Assembly: GCA_037349315.1 (NCBI GenBank)
Contig: JBAIAC010000030.1
Location: forward strand, 16,637,501-16,701,500
Direction: 5' to 3'
DNA: 64,000 nucleotides
DNA from: Chelydra serpentina
Taxonomy: Eukaryota > Chordata > Testudines > Chelydridae
The notes beneath the pieces are model-generated. The model was not told the DNA's origin. It saw only the letters and a program-made list of their open reading frames with translations, and did not search any database. A program made the position numbers and the translations under genes. How positions within the stretch are numbered: the stretch's first letter is position 1; every line of letters starts with the position of its first letter. Positions 1-12,172 of this stretch are shown here, piece after piece.

Positions 1-210
1 GAGAACACAGCTGTGTATGTCCCTGTATATTGTATCCATGGTACCTTCCCTACCAGAGTTAATAATTTTATTTTAAGCTGAATTTCTGTACCTCTCCTTT
101 TCATTTACCAGTGAAATGCTATGCCAGTCAAGTGTACTCAGGTGCTCAGCATTTCATTGTTCTTCACGTGCATGATATTTTATATGGATAACTATTAGGG
201 CTTACAAATC

Positions 211-812
211 ATCCAAGAAAAGATGGAATGCATGTGATGCTTCATTGAGAGGGACAAAGAGAAGCCATTAAAACTAAATAGTGTAGAGTTGAAGTCTGTG
301 CAACAGTTTAATGCCCTGGGTCACTGTTGAGCTATGATGAATTTCCTGGATGCGGATGTTAGGATCCCCATGATGAAGAGCAGTGGTTGTAAATGGAGGA
401 AGTTGACGGGAATTTTCTGCGATAAGAATATGCCAAGTACACTGTAAAGTGAATAAAAGTATGTGACTTGGCCAGCCGTGAGGTATGGGTCGGAATGCTG
501 GCCAGTGAGGAGGAGAGAAGAACAACTGTTTCACACGGCCAAGATGAGAAGGTTCAGGTGGATGCTGGGTAAGAGGAGAGCTGATAGACTATGCAGTGAA
601 ACAGTAGGAGCCATGATGTAGGGAGCCCCCATCACAGGAAAGCTGAGGGAATATCGATTGAGATGACTGTCATGTGAGATGACGAGATATGTTAAATCTT
701 GGCCAGAGAGTAGAAGTGCTAGTAGTCAGAGAACAGAGACCATGAGTAAGACATAGAAAAAGGTGGATCAAGACTCTGAAGGAGAACCTGAAGAAGGTAG
801 GTGTTACCTTTG
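211..812 (+). mobile_element. Decayed LINE reverse-transcriptase C-terminal fragment, unit 1
   Basis: Conceptual translation on the plus strand, across in-frame stops and one frame change near 660-670, gives the conserved tail of a non-LTR retrotransposon polymerase. Segments in order: LKSVQQFNALG, LDADVR, KWRKLTGIFCDKNMPSTL, RYGSECWPVRRREEQLF, MRRFRWMLGKRRADRLC, GAPITGKLREYRLR and, in the shifted frame, RKRWIKTLKENLKKVGV. These match the order of the thumb and C-terminal region typical of RTE-like LINEs (family knowledge; clade not verified). It is intronic, dead, and present at the same place in every unit, so it inserted before the array expanded. Confidence 0.82.
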
Positions 813-1214
813 TGGTATTTGACTCCTCATATATCAAGCCCTTTCTGTCTTCTTTAATCATACTTCATTGCTCTTCTCAGAACTCTAATTTTAGTCAGCA
901 AGGTACCCAGGATTGAATGTAGTCATATAAGACCATATAGCAAGGAACCACACGGACTGCATAGTGGGTGGTGGGTGCATGACAGCCCAAAGGGGTGGCA
1001 GAGGGAATGTTAGGATCATGGCTCTGCATCCACATTCGATGGTCAGGAGAAGGGGCTGGATGTACGGAGGAGAATATGCTTCACCCACCCATGAGGGAAT
1101 TTGGAATGGGCACACAATCCCACCCGAACACTGGAGGGTCCCCTGGAATGCATGAAATTGAAAAGAAGGTAATTTTGTTAACATTAAGAATATTGTTTCC
1201 TGTGCTCTTCCAAG

Positions 1215-1526
1215 ATACGTCACTGAGACTGGTGAACGGACAGGACGGGTGTTCCGGTCGCGTTGAAGTCCATTACAGTGGAAGCTGGGGAACAGTCTGT
1301 GATGATAACTGGGACATAAAAGATGCAGAGGTTGTGTGCAGACAGCTTGGGTGTGGGCAAGCCATTGAGGCCCCCAACAATGCCCGGTTTGGTCAAGGCT
1401 CTGGAAGTATTCTCCTGGATGACGTGCAGTGCAGAGGAGACGAATCCTCTCTGTGGGAGTGCTCACACCACGGGTGGGGCACACATAACTGTGGCCACGC
1501 TGAGGACGCCAGTGTCATCTGCTCAG
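1215..1526 (+). CDS. DMBT1: SRCR domain exon, type I, unit 1
   Basis: 312-bp phase 1-1 exon encoding one complete group B SRCR domain of 104 residues. Acceptor is a pyrimidine-rich tract ending CTTCCAAG; donor is CAG|GTACTC. Eight cysteines lie at residues 13, 29, 42, 47, 73, 83, 93 and 103. [24 protein letters not shown] and HNCGH are all present. The acidic CDDNWD segment resembles the cation-binding area of SRCR folds. The segment matching the DMBT1 bacteria-binding peptide reads [11 protein letters not shown]. There is no N-X-S/T sequon inside the domain (residues 76-78 are DES). The open frame extends into both introns, but the splice sites and the family boundary set the exon ends. Confidence 0.92.
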
Positions 1527-2274
1527 GTACTCGATTGCTCTTCTTTTTTTAACATGAATTGTATTTTAGGAGAAATAAATTCAAACTTTCCAAGTGGGAA
1601 ATTCATCATTATAAGGGATCCCAGGGGCAACTACAAGCAAGGAAGCGCATGGAACGTGACTCCAGTGAGTTCAGGATGCCATGTTACCAAATGCTCCATA
1701 GAGAGGCCTGCGAGCTCCACTCATCTCTGCTTCCATAAAATCCTACTTGCTCTGCAGGTTTGCAGTTGAACCTTTGGCAAGAAATGAAGAGGAACCTTGT
1801 GATACTTTCCCCCTTCCAGGCCCCCATCATATTTTTCCCCCCACAGCAGCAAGTAATCTAGCTTATTGCAATAGCACATGTGAGGTGTAATTTTACTTTA
1901 TTTTTTTTATCTATTGTAATTTGTATTGTAATTATTTGGATGTGGACGCAAAGTTCTGACTGGCTAGCACTCCAACCTCATGTGCTGCCTTTCTTCGGAT
2001 GTGAAAAAACCTGTATCCAGTTTGCACACTATTGTGACAGTTACTAAAGTGGGACTTTTACTTTCTTTCATGTACTCGGCCAGTTCCCCAAGAGCACACT
2101 GCATCCAAAACAACAGGTATTTATTAGTTGGGTTTAGTATAATTATCAGAGTCTTTCAACTCATATTTGACTGTGAGGGGCTGCTTCTCTAGCCCTTAAC
2201 CATGCTGAAAAGGATTTATCCTTTAGTGGTTCCATTAAGGACAATCAGATGCCTTCCTCATACAAATACTCCCT

Positions 2275-2355
2275 CCTGAGAGAGTCCCACTGAACTCTAA
2301 TTACCTAAGTGAGTGCTGCTCAACATGAGTAAGGGTTTCAGAGGCGGGTCTTGAG
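2275..2355. repeat. Possible diverged dispersed repeat (sauropsid MITE/SINE-like)
   Basis: The stretch running from the CTGAGAGAGTCCCAC region through CTCAACATGAGTAAGGGTTTC to CGGGTCTTG resembles, from memory, a common interspersed repeat of turtle and crocodilian genomes. It recurs at the same offset in every unit that keeps this intron. The match is from recall only and the family is not named. Confidence 0.25.
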
Positions 2356-3449
2356 TGAGCATTTCCCAAGACGGATAACTGATGAATTGGCATAACACTG
2401 CTTGTGTTTATCAAATCAGTTGCACATTCCCATCACTTTCATGGTCTGTGTGTGGGTTAGTAATAATGCTGAAGCACCGTGTTAGTATATTTTATTCAAA
2501 AATAATGTAATAATTAAATCAGTAACAATCTGCTTTGCAGTCTTAATCATATCACAATATCCACCTACAATCAAGGAAGTGAATGGCAGCATAAATGCAA
2601 CGTATCCATCGTGCCACATGGCCATTGCCCCAATTAGTCCACTGCAGTTGGCTATATCTCTCTAATGGCCCTCTGGGAAGAAGGTGGGTGCTGCTCCTGT
2701 TTCAGAGTCTGGGGCCAGGCCTCCAGCTCTGCGGTTCAAGGTGCTTGTCCCCTTTTGGTGGGGTGTAAAAGTAATCCATCACAAAAAATCAACAGGCTTC
2801 TGAAGCCCACAAAAAGCAGAGTCCTAGACCTTAAGGCAGCCAAAGAAGCCAGCTCCTTGTCTTTTCTGGGAGGGCTTGGGCAGCCAAGGCTCTCAAGCAG
2901 TTTTCCAGTCAGGAACCTCTTCTTCCAGGGAACAGGGAGCTCTGACTTGCAGTCCTTCTGGCCTGAGCAGGGATCCTCCTTTTTAAGGGTCCACCCACCC
3001 CGAGGACTGACAAGCCTTACGGGGGTGTTGCATTGAGGGTGATTGTGCCCAGAAGAGCTCTTTAATTATTTCCTGATGGAAGGTAGAGATCTGCCCCAAA
3101 CCTCCATCCAGTCGTTTGTAAGCTCCAGTGAGGTCTGCTTCCATAAGACCGGATGCAAACTGCAAGGTTTGGAACTAAACCTTCAATTTTTCTGCATGGA
3201 GGAATGGGCAAATCCTGCTCCTAATGGAAAAATGTGAATCGAACTGCATAAGAGGAAGGGGATTTTCCACTGGTAATTTCCGCCCTCCAGCTCCCCATCC
3301 CTTTGGGTTCCCCACAGCAGCAATGAGCTGTCTCATTGTACTAGCTCATCCCACATATAATTTTACTTTATCTTTTCCAGCAACTCGTAAGATTTGCGTG
3401 TGTGTGTTGCATAAACTATTTAAAATTGTCTTTCATTTTCTTTCCGTAG

Positions 3450-3491
3450 TACAAACTCCTCCACCTACCACACAAGAGCCCAGTACTACAA
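3450..3491 (+). CDS. DMBT1: Linker B (SID) exon, unit 1
   Basis: 42-bp phase 1-1 micro-exon: acceptor TTTCCGTAG|, donor |GTAAGTG. With the G left by the SRCR exon it reads V-QTPPPTTQEPSTT, 14 residues rich in Thr and Pro, as expected for an O-glycosylated SRCR-interspersed domain. It is too short for ORF-based gene finding. The call rests on strong splice sites, matching phase, and conservation in 15 units. Confidence 0.82.
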
Positions 3492-4011
3492 GTAAGTGAG
3501 AGAATAATATTCGGGTTTCCTTGCCTATTTGAAAACAGACCGGTAATTTCACAGTGTGTTTACTTGATTCCTAGCTCCAGTGGTTTACATAGACATGACT
3601 ACACTCCATAGTAAATCCATAGTGCTCTACTCTGGTTTCTTACTAATCTGAGAGTGGGAAATTATTCTGGTGTCGTCTCCTTTTCAAATTCCTCTAAACC
3701 CTAATCTACACTGGGGAGGTTTTGTAGTTATTCACTTAGCAGCCCTGGCACAAATCCCTACTCTGGTTGTGCTGCACAGGGTCAAGTACCACTGAAGACT
3801 TTGGAATGCCTTACTCACCTAGATATATCCAGCCTTTGCTTTTCAAATGTCTGCCTTACCTTAGGACAGCCTTAGTGTTAGCACTAACTGAGTCTCAGTT
3901 AAATTTGTAGTGTGGTATATATTTTCCCTTTTTCTCTCTCTCTCTCTCTCTCTCTCGCTCTCCCTTTCAGGGATGCTATTTTAATTTTGTCTTCTTTTTT
4001 TGTATTGCCAG

Positions 4012-4044
4012 CTATAGTTACAACGCAAGAGACCAGTACAACTT
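4012..4044 (+). CDS. DMBT1: Linker C (SID) exon, unit 1
   Basis: 33-bp phase 1-1 micro-exon: acceptor GTATTGCCAG|, donor |GTAAGTC. Joined to linker B it reads T-IVTTQETSTT. The last base is T, so splicing to the SRCR exon of unit 2 makes a Tyr codon (YTSLRLV). Confidence 0.8.
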
Positions 4045-4546
4045 GTAAGTCTTTTCTCATTCTTGCCTTACAGAATGTTCTTTTCAATACGTGATCCATG
4101 TTTTCGTGCCTATTGAAGGGTAGCCCATTTATTCACAGTGGATTTGCTGAATTCTCTCTTCCATCTGTATCCAGACTATACACATGTATTCTCATGGATA
4201 TAGCAATATCTGCAGAAGCAAATGCAATATTTCTTAATCTGGCTTTCTTTTCTGTTTGTTCAGTAGAAAATTATTCTGGGGCAGCTATATTTCAGATTTT
4301 TCTAACTCATTGTCTAGTTCCATCATAAATAATGGTGAGAACACAGCTGTGTATGTCCCTGTATATTGTATCCATGGTACCTTCCCTACCAGAGTTAATA
4401 ATTTTATTTTAAGCTGAATTTCTGTACCTCTCCTTTTCATTTACCAGTGAAATGCTATGCCAGTCAAGTGTACTCAGGTGCTCAGCATTTCATTGTTCTT
4501 CACGTGCATGATATTTTATATGGATAACTATTAGGGCTTACAAATC

Positions 4547-5147
4547 ATCCAAGAAAAGATGGAATGCATGTGATGCTTCATTGAGAGGGACAAAGAGAAG
4601 CCATTAAAACTAAATAGTGTAGAGTTGAAGTCTGTGCAACAGTTTAATGCCCTGGGTCACTGTTGAGCTATGATGAATTTCCTGGATGCGGATGTTAGGA
4701 TCCCCATGATGAAGAGCAGTGGTTGTAAATGGAGGAAGTTGACGGGAATTTTCTGCGATAAGAATATGCCAAGTACACTGTAAGTGAATAAAAGTAGGTG
4801 ACTTGGCCAGCCGTGAGGTATGGGTCGGAATGCTGGCCAGTGAGGAGGAGAGAAGAACAACTGTTTCACACGGCCAAGATGAGAAGGTTCAGGTGGATGC
4901 TGGGTAAGAGGAGAGCTGATAGACTATGCAGTGAAACAGTAGGAGCCATGATGTAGGGAGCCCCCATCACAGGAAAGCTGAGGGAATATCGATTGAGATG
5001 ACTGTCATGTGAGATGACGAGATATGTTAAATCTTGGCCAGAGAGTAGAAGTGCTAGTAGTCAGAGAACAGAGACCATGAGTAAGACATAGAAAAAGGTG
5101 GATCAAGACTCTGAAGGAGAACCTGAAGAAGGTAGGTGTTACCTTTG
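4547..5147 (+). mobile_element. LINE reverse-transcriptase remnant, unit 2
   Basis: Same fragment as in unit 1, with a 1-bp deletion that it shares with unit 5. Confidence 0.8.
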
Positions 5148-5549
5148 TGGTATTTGACTCCTCATATATCAAGCCCTTTCTGTCTTCTTTAATCATACTT
5201 CATTGCTCTTCTCAGAACTCTAATTTTAGTCAGCAAGGTACCCAGGATTGAATGTAGTCATATAAGACCATATAGCAAGGAACCACACGGACTGCATAGT
5301 GGGTGGTGGGTGCATGACAGCCCAAAGGGGTGGCAGAGGGAATGTTAGGATCATGGCTCTGCATCCACATTCGATGGTCAGGAGAAGGGGCTGGATGTAC
5401 GGAGGAGAATATGCTTCACCCACCCATGAGGGAATTTGGAATGGGCACACAATCCCACCCGAACACTGGAGGGTCCCCTGGAATGCATGAAATTGAAAAG
5501 AAGGTAATTTTGTTAACATTAAGAATATTGTTTCCTGTGCTCTTCCAAG

Positions 5550-5861
5550 ATACGTCACTGAGACTGGTGAACGGACAGGACGGGTGTTCCGGTCGCGTTG
5601 AAGTCCATTACAGTGGAAGCTGGGGAACAGTCTGTGATGATAACTGGGACATAAAAGATGCAGAGGTTGTGTGCAGACAGCTTGGGTGTGGGCAAGCCAT
5701 TGAGGCCCCCAACAATGCCCGGTTTGGTCAAGGCTCTGGAAGTATTCTCCTGGATGACGTGCAGTGCAGAGGAGACGAATCCTCTCTGTGGGAGTGCTCA
5801 CACCACGGGTGGGGCACACATAACTGTGGCCACGCTGAGGACGCCAGTGTCATCTGCTCAG
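5550..5861 (+). CDS. DMBT1: SRCR domain exon, type I, unit 2
   Basis: Same protein as the unit 1 [40 protein letters not shown]. Eight cysteines and both splice sites are intact, phase 1-1. Confidence 0.92.
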
Positions 5862-7784
5862 GTACTCGATTGCTCTTCTTTTTTTAACATGAATTGTATT
5901 TTAGGAGAAATAAATTCAAACTTTCCAAGTGGGAAATTCATCATTATAAGGGATCCCAGGGGCAACTACAAGCAAGGAAGCGCATGGAACGTGACTCCAG
6001 TGAGTTCAGGATGCCATGTTACCAAATGCTCCATAGAGAGGCCTGCGAGCTCCACTCATCTCTGCTTCCATAAAATCCTACTTGCTCTGCAGGTTTGCAG
6101 TTGAACCTTTGGCAAGAAATGAAGAGGAACCTTGTGATACTTTCCCCCTTCCAGGCCCCCATCATATTTTTCCCCCCACAGCAGCAAGTAATCTAGCTTA
6201 TTGCAATAGCACATGTGAGGTGTAATTTTACTTTATTTTTTTTATCTATTGTAATTTGTATTGTAATTATTTGGATGTGGACGCAAAGTTCTGACTGGCT
6301 AGCACTCCAACCTCATGTGCTGCCTTTCTTCGGATGTGAAAAAACCTGTATCCAGTTTGCACACTATTGTGACAGTTACTAAAGTGGGACTTTTACTTTC
6401 TTTCATGTACTCGGCCAGTTCCCCAAGAGCACACTGCATCCAAAACAACAGGTATTTATTAGTTGGGTTTAGTATAATTATCAGAGTCTTTCAACTCATA
6501 TTTGACTGTGAGGGGCTGCTTCTCTAGCCCTTAACCATGCTGAAAAGGATTTATCCTTTAGTGGTTCCATTAAGGACAATCAGATGCCTTCCTCATACAA
6601 ATACTCCCTCCTGAGAGAGTCCCACTGAACTCTAATTACCTAAGTGAGTGCTGCTCAACATGAGTAAGGGTTTCAGAGGCGGGTCTTGAGTGAGCATTTC
6701 CCAAGACGGATAACTGATGAATTGGCATAACACTGCTTGTGTTTATCAAATCAGTTGCACATTCCCATCACTTTCATGGTCTGTGTGTGGGTTAGTAATA
6801 ATGCTGAAGCACCGTGTTAGTATATTTTATTCAAAAATAATGTAATAATTAAATCAGTAACAATCTGCTTTGCAGTCTTAATCATATCACAATATCCACC
6901 TACAATCAAGGAAGTGAATGGCAGCATAAATGCAACGTATCCATCGTGCCACATGGCCATTGCCCCAATTAGTCCACTGCAGTTGGCTATATCTCTCTAA
7001 TGGCCCTCTGGGAAGAAGGTGGGTGCTGCTCCTGTTTCAGAGTCTGGGGCCAGGCCTCCAGCTCTGCGGTTCAAGGTGCTTGTCCCCTTTTGGTGGGGTG
7101 TAAAAGTAATCCATCACAAAAAATCAACAGGCTTCTGAAGCCCACAAAAAGCAGAGTCCTAGACCTTAAGGCAGCCAAAGAAGCCAGCTCCTTGTCTTTT
7201 CTGGGAGGGCTTGGGCAGCCAAGGCTCTCAAGCAGTTTTCCAGTCAGGAACCTCTTCTTCCAGGGAACAGGGAGCTCTGACTTGCAGTCCTTCTGGCCTG
7301 AGCAGGGATCCTCCTTTTTAAGGGTCCACCCACCCCGAGGACTGACAAGCCTTACGGGGGTGTTGCATTGAGGGTGATTGTGCCCAGAAGAGCTCTTTAA
7401 TTATTTCCTGATGGAAGGTAGAGATCTGCCCCAAACCTCCATCCAGTCGTTTGTAAGCTCCAGTGAGGTCTGCTTCCATAAGACCGGATGCAAACTGCAA
7501 GGTTTGGAACTAAACCTTCAATTTTTCTGCATGGAGGAATGGGCAAATCCTGCTCCTAATGGAAAAATGTGAATCGAACTGCATAAGAGGAAGGGGATTT
7601 TCCACTGGTAATTTCCGCCCTCCAGCTCCCCATCCCTTTGGGTTCCCCACAGCAGCAATGAGCTGTCTCATTGTACTAGCTCATCCCACATATAATTTTA
7701 CTTTATCTTTTCCAGCAACTCGTAAGATTTGCGTGTGTGTGTTGCATAAACTATTTAAAATTGTCTTTCATTTTCTTTCCGTAG

Positions 7785-7826
7785 TACAAACTCCTCCACC
7801 TACCACACAAGAGCCCAGTACTACAA
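7785..7826 (+). CDS. DMBT1: Linker B (SID) exon, unit 2
   Basis: 42 bp, phase 1-1, V-QTPPPTTQEPSTT. Splice sites as in unit 1. Confidence 0.82.
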
Positions 7827-8344
7827 GTAAGTGAGAGAATAATATTCGGGTTTCCTTGCCTATTTGAAAACAGACCGGTAATTTCACAGTGTGTTTACTT
7901 GATTCCTAGCTCCAGTGGTTTACATAGACATGACTACACTCCATAGTAAATCCATAGTGCTCTACTCTGGTTTCTTACTAATCTGAGAGTGGGAAATTAT
8001 TCTGGTGTCGTCTCCTTTTCAAATTCCTCTAAACCCTAATCTACACTGGGGAGGTTTTGTAGTTATTCACTTAGCAGCCCTGGCACAAATCCCTACTCTG
8101 GTTGTGCTGCACAGGGTCAAGTACCACTGAAGACTTTGGAATGCCTTACTCACCTAGATATATCCAGCCTTTGCTTTTCAAATGTCTGCCTTACCTTAGG
8201 ACAGCCTTAGTGTTAGCACTAACTGAGTCTCAGTTAAATTTGTAGTGTGGTATATATTTTCCCTTTTTCTCTCTCTCTCTCTCTCTCTCGCTCTCCCTTT
8301 CAGGGATGCTATTTTAATTTTGTCTTCTTTTTTTGTATTGCCAG

Positions 8345-8377
8345 CTATAGTTACAACGCAAGAGACCAGTACAACTT
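8345..8377 (+). CDS. DMBT1: Linker C (SID) exon, unit 2
   Basis: 33 bp, phase 1-1, T-IVTTQETSTT, ending in T (gives Tyr at the next SRCR). Confidence 0.8.
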
Positions 8378-8879
8378 GTAAGTCTTTTCTCATTCTTGCC
8401 TTACAGAATGTTCTTTTCAATACGTGATCCATGTTTTCGTGCCTATTGAAGGGTAGCCCATTTATTCACAGTGGATTTGCTGAATTCTCTCTTCCATCTG
8501 TATCCAGACTATACACATGTATTCTCATGGATATAGCAATATCTGCAGAAGCAAATGCAATATTTCTTAATCTGGCTTTCTTTTCTGTTTGTTCAGTAGA
8601 AAATTATTCTGGGGCAGCTATATTTCAGATTTTTCTAACTCATTGTCTAGTTCCATCATAAATAATGGTGAGAACACAGCTGTGTATGTCCCTGTATATT
8701 GTATCCATGGTACCTTCCCTACCAGAGTTAATAATTTTATTTTAAGCTGAATTTCTGTACCTCTCCTTTTCATTTACCAGTGAAATGCTATGCCAGTCAA
8801 GTGTACTCAGGTGCTCAGCATTTCATTGTTCTTCACGTGCATGATATTTTATATGGATAACTATTAGGGCTTACAAATC

Positions 8880-9481
8880 ATCCAACAAAAGATGGAATGC
8901 ATGTGATGCTTCATTGAGAGGGACAAAGAGAAGCCATTAAAACTAAATAGTGTAGAGTTGAAGTCTGTGCAACAGTTTAATGCCCTGGGTCACTGTTGAG
9001 CTATGATGAATTTCCTGGATGCGGATGTTAGGATCCCCATGATGAAGAGCAGTGGTTGTAAATGGAGGAAGTTGACGGGAATTTTCTGCGATAAGAATAT
9101 GCCAAGTACACTGTAAAGTGAATAAAAGTATGTGACTTGGCCAGCCGTGAGGTATGGGTCGGAATGCTGGCCAGTGAGGAGGAGAGAAGAACAACTGTTT
9201 CACACGGCCAAGATGAGAACGTTCAGGTGGATGCTGGGTAAGAGGAGAGCTGATAGACTATGCAGTGAAACAGTAGGAGCCATGATGTAGGGAGCCCCCA
9301 TCACAGGAAAGCTGAGGGAATATCGATTGAGATGACTGTCATGTGAGATGACGAGATATGTTAAATCTTGGCCAGAGAGTAGAAGTGCTAGTAGTCAGAG
9401 AACAGAGACCATGAGTAAGACATAGAAAAAGGTGGATCAAGACTCTGAAGGAGAACCTGAAGAAGGTAGGTGTTACCTTTG
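8880..9481 (+). mobile_element. LINE reverse-transcriptase remnant, unit 3
   Basis: Same fragment as in unit 1, without the 1-bp deletion of unit 2. Confidence 0.8.
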
Positions 9482-9895
9482 TGGTATTTGACTCCTCATA
9501 TATCAAGCCCTTTCTGTCTTCTTTAATCATACTTCATTGCTCTTCTCAGAACTCTAATTTTAGTCAGCAAGGTACCCAGGAGTGAGTGCAGTCATATAGG
9601 ACCATACAGCAAGGAAGCACATGGACTGCTCCATTGCTATTCCCAAGCGTGGTGGGTGCATGACAGCCCAAAGGGGTGGCAGAGGGAATGTTAGGATCAT
9701 GGCTCTGCATCCACATTCGATGGTCAGGAGAAGGGGCTGGATGTACGGAGGAGAATATGCTTCACCCACCCATGAGGGAATTTGGAATGGGCACACAATC
9801 CCACCCGAACACTGGAGGGTCCCCTGGAATGCATGAAATTGAAAAGAAGGTAATTTTGTTAACATTAAGAATATTGTTTCCTGTGCTCTTCCAAG

Positions 9896-10207
9896 ATACG
9901 TCACTGAGACTGGTGAACGGACAGGACGGGTGTTCCGGTCGCATTGAAGTCCATTACAGTGGAAGCTGGGGAACAGTCTGTGATGATAACTGGGACATAA
10001 AAGATGCAGAGGTTGTGTGCAGACAGCTTGGGTGTGGGCAAGCCATTGAGGCCCCCAACAATGCCCGGTTTGGTCAAGGCTCTGGAAGTATTCTCCTGGA
10101 TGACGTGCAGTGCAGAGGAGACGAATCCTCTCTGTGGGAGTGCTCACACCACGGGTGGGGCACACATAACTGTGGCCACGCTGAGGACGCCAGTGTCATC
10201 TGCTCAG
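9896..10207 (+). CDS. DMBT1: SRCR domain exon, type I (Ile variant), unit 3
   Basis: Type I SRCR with V17I, so the bacteria-binding-peptide region reads [11 protein letters not shown]. Otherwise as unit 1. Eight cysteines, phase 1-1. Confidence 0.92.
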
Positions 10208-12130
10208 GTACTCGATTGCTCTTCTTTTTTTAACATGAATTGTATTTTAGGAGAAATAAATTCAAACTTTCCAAGTGGGAAATTCATCATTATAAGGGAT
10301 CCCAGGGGCAACTACAAGCAAGGAAGCGCATGGAACGTGACTCCAGTGAGTTCAGGATGCCATGTTACCAAATGCTCCATAGAGAGGCCTGCGAGCTCCA
10401 CTCATCTCTGCTTCCATAAAATCCTACTTGCTCTGCAGGTTTGCAGTTGAACCTTTGGCAAGAAATGAAGAGGAACCTTGTGATACTTTCCCCCTTCCAG
10501 GCCCCCATCATATTTTTCCCCCCACAGCAGCAAGTAATCTAGCTTATTGCAATAGCACATGTGAGGTGTAATTTTACTTTATTTTTTTTATCTATTGTAA
10601 TTTGTATTGTAATTATTTGGATGTGGACGCAAAGTTCTGACTGGCTAGCACTCCAACCTCATGTGCTGCCTTTCTTCGGATGTGAAAAAACCTGTATCCA
10701 GTTTGCACACTATTGTGACAGTTACTAAAGTGGGACTTTTACTTTCTTTCATGTACTCGGCCAGTTCCCCAAGAGCACACTGCATCCAAAACAACAGGTA
10801 TTTATTAGTTGGGTTTAGTATAATTATCAGAGTCTTTCAACTCATATTTGACTGTGAGGGGCTGCTTCTCTAGCCCTTAACCATGCTGAAAAGGATTTAT
10901 CCTTTAGTGGTTCCATTAAGGACAATCAGATGCCTTCCTCATACAAATACTCCCTCCTGAGAGAGTCCCACTGAACTCTAATTACCTAAGTGAGTGCTGC
11001 TCAACATGAGTAAGGGTTTCAGAGGCGGGTCTTGAGTGAGCATTTCCCAAGACGGATAACTGATGAATTGGCATAACACTGCTTGTGTTTATCAAATCAG
11101 TTGCACATTCCCATCACTTTCATGGTCTGTGTGTGGGTTAGTAGTAATGCTGAAGCACCGTGTTAGTATATTTTATTCAAAAATAATGTAATAATTAAAT
11201 CAGTAACAATCTGCTTTGCAGTCTTAATCATATCACAATATCCACCTACAATCAAGGAAGTGAATGGCAGCATAAATGCAACGTATCCATCGTGCCACAT
11301 GGCCATTGCCCCAATTAGTCCACTGCAGTTGGCTATATCTCTCTAATGGCCCTCTGGGAAGAAGGTGGGTGCTGCTCCTGTTTCAGAGTCTGGGGCCAGG
11401 CCTCCAGCTCTGCGGTTCAAGGTGCTTGTCCCCTTTTGGTGGGGTGTAAAAGTAATCCATCACAAAAAATCAACAGGCTTCTGAAGCCCACAAAAAGCAG
11501 AGTCCTAGACCTTAAGGCAGCCAAAGAAGCCAGCTCCTTGTCTTTTCTGGGAGGGCTTGGGCAGCCAAGGCTCTCAAGCAGTTTTCCAGTCAGGAACCTC
11601 TTCTTCCAGGGAACAGGGAGCTCTGACTTGCAGTCCTTCTGGCCTGAGCAGGGATCCTCCTTTTTAAGGGTCCACCCACCCCGAGGACTGACAAGCCTTA
11701 CGGGGGTGTTGCATTGAGGGTGATTGTGCCCAGAAGAGCTCTTTAATTATTTCCTGATGGAAGGTAGAGATCTGCCCCAAACCTCCATCCAGTCGTTTGT
11801 AAGCTCCAGTGAGGTCTGCTTCCATAAGACCGGATGCAAACTGCAAGGTTTGGAACTAAACCTTCAATTTTTCTGCATGGAGGAATGGGCAAATCCTGCT
11901 CCTAATGGAAAAATGTGAATCGAACTGCATAAGAGGAAGGGGATTTTCCAGTGGTAATTTCCGCCCTCCAGCTCCCCATCCCTTTGGGTTCCCCACAGCA
12001 GCAATGAGCTGTCTCATTGTACTAGCTCATCCCACATATAATTTTACTTTATCTTTTCCAGCAACTCGTAAGATTTGCGTGTGTGTGTTGCATAAACTAT
12101 TTAAAATTGTCTTTCATTTTCTTTCCGTAG

Positions 12131-12172
12131 TACAAACTCCTCCACCTACCACACAAGAGCCCAGTACTACAA
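12131..12172 (+). CDS. DMBT1: Linker B (SID) exon, unit 3
   Basis: 42 bp, phase 1-1, V-QTPPPTTQEPSTT. Confidence 0.82.

Larger units (their letters stand above)
1..4336 (+). repeat. Array unit 1 (SRCR type I, linkers B and C)
   Basis: 4336 bp. Order: LINE remnant, SRCR exon, linker B, linker C. There is no linker A: the 1527-3449 intron lacks the segment carrying it in units 6, 7 and 14. Intron 813-1214 shows nothing recognisable. The 3492-4011 intron has a CT tract near 3933-3964, about 50 bp before the linker C acceptor. 4045-4336 is plain intron. Upstream of the SRCR, units 1 and 2 read differently from all others around 900-970 and are about 12 bp shorter. Confidence 0.9.
4337..8669 (+). 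repeat. Array unit 2 (SRCR type I, linkers B and C)
   Basis: 4333 bp, nearly identical to unit 1 including the introns. Differences seen are a 1-bp deletion inside the LINE remnant (CTGTAAGTG for CTGTAAAGTG), GTAGG for GTATG just after it, and CT tract length. No linker A. Confidence 0.9.

Noticed and set aside
114..143. Possible 30-bp phase 1-1 exon after TTTCATTTACCAG (NCYARQVYS or KCYASQVYS)
   Set aside because: The donor GTGCTC is poor, the peptide is unlike the other linkers, and the Asn/Lys change shows no constraint.
274..534. 86-codon minus-strand frame repeated in most units
   Set aside because: Antisense of the LINE remnant; it is broken in units 2 and 5 by a 1-bp deletion without consequence elsewhere.
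891..1484. 197-201 codon minus-strand open frame opposite the SRCR exon
   Set aside because: Antisense shadow of the SRCR exon and its GC-richer flank, with no family features.
995..1552. 185-codon open frame (ATG at 995) running through the intron into the SRCR exon, repeated in nine units
   Set aside because: The part before the SRCR is not signal-peptide-like and has no domain features; good splice sites bound the SRCR at 1215 and 1526. It stays open in every unit because the units are recent copies.
1570..1668. Possible exon after TATTTTAG (GEINSNFPSGKF...) ending at CCA|GTGAGT
   Set aside because: It would end in phase 0, and the GTGAGT is mutated to ATGAGT in units 6, 7, 14, 15 and 17.
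4098..4328. 76-codon frame after linker C, present in almost all units
   Set aside because: Intronic; no splice sites or domain; its persistence reflects recent duplication only.
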